Shown piece by piece: positions 59,873 to 64,000 of a stretch of DNA of 64,000 nucleotides (positions within the stretch are counted from its first letter, which is position 1; every line of letters starts with the position of its first letter). This DNA is from Halolamina pelagica (lineage in GTDB: Archaea; Halobacteriota; Halobacteria; Halobacteriales; Haloferacaceae), in assembly GCF_900115675.1 (NCBI RefSeq), contig NZ_FOXI01000005.1, positions 1-64,000 of the forward strand, given 5' to 3'. The translations under genes and the position numbers were made by a program. The notes under the pieces were generated by a model. The model saw nothing but the letters and a program-made list of their open reading frames with translations. It was not told where the DNA came from and did not search any database.

Positions 59873-60694
59873 ATGATCCCCGGCGCAACCGACCCCATCT
59901 CCCGTGACGGCAAACTACTGATCCTCGCGTACGACCACGGCCTCGAACACGGCCCCGTCGACTTCGAGGCGGTGCCGGAGTCGATGAACCCCGAGCACGT
60001 GTTCGACGTGGCGACCCACGACGCCGTCACCGCGCTGGCGGTTGGCAAGGGCGTCGCCGAAGCCCACTACCCCGACTACGAGGACGAGGTCAACCTGCTG
60101 GCCAAGCTCAACGGCACTTCGAACCTCTGGATGGGCGAACACGACTCGGCCGTGAACTGGTCGGTCGACTACGCGGACGAACTCGGCGCCGACGCCATCG
60201 GCTTCACGCTCTACGGCGGCTCGAACCACGAAGTCGAGATGGCCGAGGAGTTCCGCGACGTACAGGAGGCCGCGCGCGACAAGGACATGGGCGTCGTCAT
60301 GTGGTCCTACCCGCGCGGGCAGGGCGTCAAGAACGACACCAAGCCCGGTACCATCTCCTACGCCGCCCGCCTCGGTCTCGAACTCGGCGCCGACGTGGCG
60401 AAGATCAAGTACCCGGGCGACCCCGAGGCGATGGCCCACGCCTGCGACGCCGCGGCGTCGACGGACGTGGTGATGTCCGGCGGCTCGAAGGCCTCCGACG
60501 AGGCCTTCCTCTCGACGGTGAAGGAGGCGATGGACGCCGGCGCGAAGGGGCTGGCCGTCGGCCGGAACGTGTTCCAGCGTGAGAACCCCGAGGCGCTGCT
60601 GGACGGGCTCGAGAAGGTCATCTTCGAGGAAACGTCGGTCGAGGCGGCGCTGGCGGCGGTCGAGGACCACGGCGAGCAGGCGACGCTCGACTGA
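59873..60694 (+). CDS. fba: Class I fructose-bisphosphate aldolase, archaeal type
   Basis: A 273-residue DhnA-type aldolase. Begins [31 protein letters not shown], then [38 protein letters not shown] and the Schiff-base Lys in [17 protein letters not shown], with [15 protein letters not shown] and [14 protein letters not shown] for phosphate binding. It makes and splits fructose-1,6-bisphosphate; the related 2-amino-3,7-dideoxyheptulosonate synthase is a possible alternative. The TGA overlaps the start of the FBPase gene (TGATG), so they form a gluconeogenic operon, which favours the aldolase. Confidence 0.92.
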   Translation: MIPGATDPISRDGKLLILAYDHGLEHGPVDFEAVPESMNPEHVFDVATHDAVTALAVGKGVAEAHYPDYEDEVNLLAKLNGTSNLWMGEHDSAVNWSVDYADELGADAIGFTLYGGSNHEVEMAEEFRDVQEAARDKDMGVVMWSYPRGQGVKNDTKPGTISYAARLGLELGADVAKIKYPGDPEAMAHACDAAASTDVVMSGGSKASDEAFLSTVKEAMDAGAKGLAVGRNVFQRENPEALLDGLEKVIFEETSVEAALAAVEDHGEQATLD

Positions 60695-61566
60695 TGGTGG
60701 CCCACGAGTCGGTCGACGACGTGCTCGAGACGGTCGCCGCAGTCGCGCCCGACGTGCGCGACGGGCTCCCGGGCCGCCGGCTGACCGAGGCGGGCGTCGA
60801 GAACCCCTCCGGCGAGACCGTTACGGCCGCTGACGTCCACGCCGACGAGCTGTTCTTCGAGGCGCTGGGCGCCATCGACGGCGTCGTCGAGTACGCCAGC
60901 GAGGAGCGCGAGTCGGTCGTCGATGTCGGCGACGGCGCCCCCGGCGACGGGAACGTCGCGGTCGCGATCGACCCGCTCGACGGCTCATCGAACCTCGCCT
61001 CCAACAACGCGATGGGGACCGTCGTCGGCGTCGCCGAGGACTCCCTGCCCGCGGCGGGCGAGGCCCTCGTCGCCGCGGCGTACGTGCTCTACGGCCCGAT
61101 CACGACGATGACCGTCGCCCGCGAGGGGACGGTGACGACGTACGTGCTCGACGGCGGCGAGATGCGCGCGGTCGAGGAGGACGTGACCCTGCCCGAGGAG
61201 CCGGTGGTCTACGGCTTCGGCGGCCGCGTCCCGGACTGGCCCGACGCGTTCCGCGAGTACGCCCGCGAGGTCGAGACCGAACTCAAACTCCGCTACGGCG
61301 GCGCGATGGTCGGCGACGTGAACCAGGTCCTGAGCTACGGCGGGATCTTCGCCTACCCCGCACTGGAGTCGGCGCCGAACGGGAAGCTCCGCCTGCAGTT
61401 CGAGGGGGCGCCGATCGCGAAGATCGTCGAGGCCGCCGGCGGCGCCTCCTCCGACGGCGAGCAGTCGTTGTTGGCTGTCGAGCCGACCGAACTCCACCAG
61501 CGCGTGCCGGTCCACGTCGGGAACGGGGCGTACGTCGACCGACTGGAAGCCGCGCTGGCGGACTGA
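60694..61566 (+). CDS. fbp: Fructose-1,6-bisphosphatase, class I
   Basis: A 290-residue FBPase. Metal and substrate motifs: [37 protein letters not shown] (D-P-L-D-G-S-S-N), and in the C-terminal half [23 protein letters not shown] and [24 protein letters not shown], the class I R-L-x-x-x-x-x-P-I-x-x-I-V-E-x-A-G-G motif. It hydrolyses fructose-1,6-bisphosphate to fructose-6-phosphate for gluconeogenesis. The ATG overlaps the stop of the aldolase gene, consistent with coupled expression. Confidence 0.93.
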   Translation: MVAHESVDDVLETVAAVAPDVRDGLPGRRLTEAGVENPSGETVTAADVHADELFFEALGAIDGVVEYASEERESVVDVGDGAPGDGNVAVAIDPLDGSSNLASNNAMGTVVGVAEDSLPAAGEALVAAAYVLYGPITTMTVAREGTVTTYVLDGGEMRAVEEDVTLPEEPVVYGFGGRVPDWPDAFREYAREVETELKLRYGGAMVGDVNQVLSYGGIFAYPALESAPNGKLRLQFEGAPIAKIVEAAGGASSDGEQSLLAVEPTELHQRVPVHVGNGAYVDRLEAALAD

Positions 61567-61630
61567 CGGCGTCGACGCCGCGGGTGCGAACGACAGTTTC
61601 TTACCGCGATTGGGGCGTACGTGTTGGTGC

Positions 61631-61715
61631 GCGCGGGTTGCCGAGCCAGGCCAAAGGCGTAGCGCTTAGGACGCTATCCCGTAGGGGTCCGCCGGTTCGA
61701 ATCCGGTCCCGCGCA
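61631..61715 (+). tRNA. tRNA-Leu (TAG anticodon)
   Basis: An 85-base class II tRNA with acceptor GCGCGGG/CCCGCGC, a D arm with GCCGAGCCAGGCCAAAGGC, anticodon stem TAGCG/CGCTA with loop CTTAGGA (anticodon TAG, Leu), a long variable arm (TCCCGTAGGGGTCC) and T arm GCCGG-TTCGAAT-CCGGT. Discriminator A. No intron and no encoded CCA. A 21-base copy of its 3' end recurs at 61815-61835. Confidence 0.96.
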
Positions 61716-61814
61716 CTGACTGCGTTTTCGAGCGCAGCGAGAAAACGAAGGAGGGAGCAGGAGGATTCCGAACCAGGGAGGTCGCGCACAGCGCAAGCGA
61801 GCACGTCCGACCGT

Positions 61815-61835
61815 GGTTCGAATCCGGTCCCGCGC
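61815..61835 (+). repeat. Displaced copy of the tRNA-Leu 3' end
   Basis: These 21 bases repeat 61694-61714 (T loop through the acceptor 3' strand) exactly, 121 bases downstream. The bases in between hold inverted repeats such as CGTTTTC/GAAAACG around 61730-61757, and no matching 5' tRNA half. It looks like an attachment-type duplicated tRNA end and ends 12 bases before the stop codon of the AI-2E permease gene. Confidence 0.8.
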
Positions 61836-61847
61836 CGCCGTGCCCGT

Positions 61848-62987
61848 TCAAAGCCGTTCCCGCAACCCGGACCGCAAGCTCTGGTTCTCCACGAAGTCAC
61901 TCAGGCGCATCTGGTCAGACGAGATCCCGTCGTCCTCGTCGGCGCCAAGCAGCCGCGGGAGCGCGGTCTGGGCGAACGTCAGCCCGACCACCAGCACGAT
62001 CGGGGCGAAGAAGAGCCCGTAGAACCCCAGCACGACCGGGCCGAGCGTGTACGCGAGCATCAGGAGCCCCACGTGGGTGTTCTCGCCGCTGAGGATCGGT
62101 CGCAGCAGGATGTCCGGGATCGTGTCGACGACCACGACGGCGACGACGAGGAAGCCGAGGACGTACACCAGTAGCGACTGGTCGCCCCCGAGCACGATCG
62201 GGAGCGCCGCAACCCCCGTCAGCGGGAGGTAGACGATCTTCATTCCGACTACCGGGACCAGGCTCGCGATGCCCGTGAGCGTGCCCGCGAGCGTGGGGTA
62301 GGGAACCTCCGCGGGGCCGGGAACGAGCGCGTTGTACACCGTGAACGCGGCGATGGCGATCAGCGATATCGCGATGACGTTGAGCAGGTTGCCGAACAGC
62401 ACCGACTCCAGTTCCTGGTCGGCGGCCTCCAGGTACTCACGGATGATGGCGTCGTCGTCGAACCGGAGCAGCCAGTCCCGGATCCGACGGCCGTCGATGA
62501 GCAGGTAGTAGGTGACGATGACGACGACGAAGAAGTTGAGGAAGAAGCCCGAGATCAGCGAGGTCAAAAGCTCCGCGTGGGCGCTCGCGAAGTCGATGAA
62601 CGGGGAGAGGTCCCCCGACTGGTAGGCCTCGTACAGCCCCTGCACGGTGAACTCCGGGATCTGGTCGATGCCGCCGATCCACTCGACGTTGGTCGCGGCC
62701 ACCTCGAGCAGGGAGTACTCCGTGACGAACGCCCGCGCCTCGATCACCAGCAGCACCGTCGCGTAGCTGATGAGCAGGATCAACGGGATCGCCAAGGAGG
62801 CCAGCACGGTCACCGCACGCACCCGTGCCGGCAGTCGGAGGCGCCGGAGGAACTTGAAGTACCGCCGTGTCGAGTAGTAGAGGAAGATCGACACTGTCAG
62901 CGGCGCGACGAACTGGTACGCGAGGAAACCGACCACGGCTGTGACGACGACGCCGAACGCGGCGATGATCAGCCGTTTCTCGTCCAT
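61848..62987 (-). CDS. AI-2E-family membrane transporter
   Basis: A 379-residue protein with 8 predicted spans. MDEKRLIIAAFGVVVTAVVGFLAYQFVAPLTVSIFLYYSTRRYFKFLRRL, then a soluble-looking loop, FLNFFVVVIVTYYLLIDGRRIRDWLLRF, TGIASLVPVVGMKIVYLPL and DTIPDILLRPILSGENTHVGLLMLAYTLGPVVLGFYGLFFAPIVLVV match the AI-2E/UPF0118 permease family (L-P-I-L-x-G, G-x-x-G-x-x-x-A-P). Such proteins export signalling molecules or exchange Na+/H+; function here is unknown. ATG at 62987 is used. Confidence 0.9.
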   Translation of the reverse strand: MDEKRLIIAAFGVVVTAVVGFLAYQFVAPLTVSIFLYYSTRRYFKFLRRLRLPARVRAVTVLASLAIPLILLISYATVLLVIEARAFVTEYSLLEVAATNVEWIGGIDQIPEFTVQGLYEAYQSGDLSPFIDFASAHAELLTSLISGFFLNFFVVVIVTYYLLIDGRRIRDWLLRFDDDAIIREYLEAADQELESVLFGNLLNVIAISLIAIAAFTVYNALVPGPAEVPYPTLAGTLTGIASLVPVVGMKIVYLPLTGVAALPIVLGGDQSLLVYVLGFLVVAVVVVDTIPDILLRPILSGENTHVGLLMLAYTLGPVVLGFYGLFFAPIVLVVGLTFAQTALPRLLGADEDDGISSDQMRLSDFVENQSLRSGLRERL

Positions 62988-63075
62988 AGCGGGGCCAACA
63001 CTGCGGTCGCTTGTAAAGTGTACTGGAGCGGAGTTGTTCCGTGTGGCTGCCCCCCGTTGGCCGCGAGTGGGGGTC

Positions 63076-63097
63076 CCGTCAGCCGTTCGTCTGACGG
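63076..63097. promoter_or_regulatory. Inverted repeat upstream of dacZ
   Basis: Arms CCGTCAG and CTGACGG with an eight-base loop lie 43 bases before the dacZ start codon, in the 152-base divergent region shared with the AI-2E permease gene. It is suited to a dimeric regulator binding site; no such regulator is known to me. Confidence 0.4.
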
Positions 63098-63139
63098 ACC
63101 CACAAACCCTTTCATCCACGGGCGGGATTATTACTGATA

Positions 63140-63949
63140 ATGTCGACCCCCGCCGATCTCCTCGACGATCTGACGGCCGATCTCGACGCGGTGTTCGTGT
63201 TCTCCCCCAGTAGCGGGTTCTACGAACGGTTCGAGGAGCTCGAGGGGGAGGTGGTCGTTATCGCCCCCGAGAACGCCGTCGACGCCGAGCAGTTCGTCGA
63301 ACTGCCGCTGGCGTTCGAGAGCATCCGCGACCGGATCCGCTTCGGCGTCGAGGGGGCGATGGACCGCAACCTCATCGACGCCGGCGACGAGGTCGGCTGT
63401 GTGGTGAGCGTCTTCGGCGACGACAACGACGCGCTCGTTCGCGTGCGTGCCGACGAGTCGATGCACTCCGGCGTCTACGACCTGTTCGCCAACTCGCGTG
63501 CGGATCCGGGGGTCATCCGCGACGTGTTCGAGGTCGTGATCGAGCTGGGGAAGAAAGGACAGAAGGGCAAGCCCGTCGGCGCGCTGTTCGTCGTCGGCGA
63601 CGCCGGGAAGGTGATGAACAAGTCCCGGCCGCTCAGCTACAACCCCTTCGAGAAGTCCCACGTCCACGTCGGCGACCCCATCGTGAACGTGATGCTCAAG
63701 GAGTTCTCGCGGCTCGACGGCGCGTTCGTCATCAGCGACTCGGGCAAGATCGTCTCCGCGTACCGCTACCTCGAAGCCGGCGCGGAGGGCGTCGACATCC
63801 CGAAGGGGTTGGGAACCCGCCACATGGCCGGCGCCGCGATCACCCGAGCGACGAACGCCACGTCGATCGTGCTCTCGGAGTCCGACGGGATGGTCCGGGC
63901 GTTCAAAGGTGGTGAGCTGATCCTGGAGATCGACCCGGAGGACTACTGA
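63140..63949 (+). CDS. dacZ: Diadenylate cyclase DacZ (c-di-AMP synthase)
   Basis: A 269-residue protein. Residues 1-115 form an N-terminal domain that archaeal DacZ has ahead of the cyclase: MSTPADLLDDLTADLDAVFVFSP, later LINAGDEVGCVVSVFGDD. The C-terminal DAC domain has GALFVVGDAGKVMNKSRPLSYNPFEKSHVHVGDP, LDGAFVISDSGKI (D-G-A motif) and GLGTRHMAGAAITRATNATSIVLSESDG, in which RHMAGA takes the place of the usual RHRAA. It makes c-di-AMP from two ATP; in haloarchaea levels of the messenger must be kept within limits for viability. Its TGA overlaps the next gene's ATG. Confidence 0.93.
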   Translation: MSTPADLLDDLTADLDAVFVFSPSSGFYERFEELEGEVVVIAPENAVDAEQFVELPLAFESIRDRIRFGVEGAMDRNLIDAGDEVGCVVSVFGDDNDALVRVRADESMHSGVYDLFANSRADPGVIRDVFEVVIELGKKGQKGKPVGALFVVGDAGKVMNKSRPLSYNPFEKSHVHVGDPIVNVMLKEFSRLDGAFVISDSGKIVSAYRYLEAGAEGVDIPKGLGTRHMAGAAITRATNATSIVLSESDGMVRAFKGGELILEIDPEDY

Positions 63950-64000
63950 TGGCTGGCCCGTCAGCCATCCAGTTCGGGTTCGAGATCGGCGGGTCGCTGG
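63949..64000 (+). CDS. Start of the gene after dacZ (runs out of window)
   Basis: An ATG at 63949-63951 overlaps the dacZ stop (TGATG), followed by MAGPSAIQFGFEIGGSL to the window edge. The coupling shows a shared operon with dacZ. In other haloarchaea a mechanosensitive ion channel gene commonly follows dacZ, which would fit c-di-AMP osmotic control, but 17 residues cannot prove it. Confidence 0.55.
   Translation, partial: MAGPSAIQFGFEIGGSL

Noticed and set aside
61601-61900. 99-codon minus-strand frame with RIRTGG and GTGFEP segments
   Set aside because: This is the well-known false frame produced by antisense tRNA sequence; it covers the tRNA-Leu gene and the displaced fragment.

Overview
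The window is a gene-dense piece of a haloarchaeal (class Halobacteria) chromosome. The evidence is very high GC with GC-rich third codon positions, strongly acidic proteins, leaderless archaeal promoters (BRE/TATA about 27 bases before the start codon), and archaeal marker genes: rpl10e, nucS, a membrane LonB protease, archaeosine synthase, trmY, nadM, the paired TatC proteins and the diadenylate cyclase DacZ. I cannot name the genus.

Layout. 1-2.5 kb: the 3' end of an IS6-like transposase abuts a KDG-kinase-like PfkB gene, with a second PfkB kinase convergent to it. 2.5-11.6 kb: rpl10e, nucS, an acidic single-span membrane protein, an enoyl-CoA hydratase, a TauE/SafE exporter, a UspA protein, DoxX, a hydrolase, a Tat lipoprotein, tRNA-Phe with a broken second copy of its 3' half, a secreted protein, tRNA-Val and DUF192. 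11.7-25.3 kb: an ABC exporter, MTA phosphorylase, MATE, MFS and AEC transporters, an MEDS histidine kinase, CorA, a hydrolase, a lipoprotein and alaS. 25.4-35.4 kb: a multi-GAF histidine kinase, threonine aldolase, aldo/keto reductase, a MoaD-like protein, a macrodomain protein, an NSS transporter, rlmE, a YhhQ-type transporter and an RHH regulator. 35.5-42.2 kb: divergent tatC genes (one a double TatC) and lonB. 42.3-48.6 kb: nadM with a TRIC-like channel, a deaminase, the haem genes hemL-hemC-hemD and a membrane histidine kinase. 48.6-56 kb: arcS, two decayed genes, a DICT protein, a beta-RFAP-synthase-like protein, a KaiC-like protein, trmY and a gamma-glutamyltransferase. 56-64 kb: small membrane protein, UspA, a 75-bp tandem repeat, M28 peptidase, DJ-1/PfpI, pyroglutamyl peptidase, class I FBP aldolase with FBPase, tRNA-Leu with a displaced 3' fragment, an AI-2E-type permease and dacZ.

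Working together: hemL-hemC-hemD make the tetrapyrrole precursor; fba-fbp form a two-gene gluconeogenic operon; RlmE, TrmY, ArcS and possibly the YhhQ-type transporter (deazapurine supply) concern RNA modification; TatC1/TatC2 export folded proteins, and two Tat or lipoprotein substrates lie nearby.

Most of the window is ordinary core genome. The strongest unusual signal is a set of short perfect hairpins with three-base loops inserted in frame inside genes (rlmE at 33342-33385, the histidine kinase at 27936-27995), together with hairpin-bearing inserts between displaced 3' copies of tRNA-Phe and tRNA-Leu. This may be a mobile or replicating palindromic element, but I have only this window to judge from. 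No CRISPR array, rRNA, prophage or defence island was seen.
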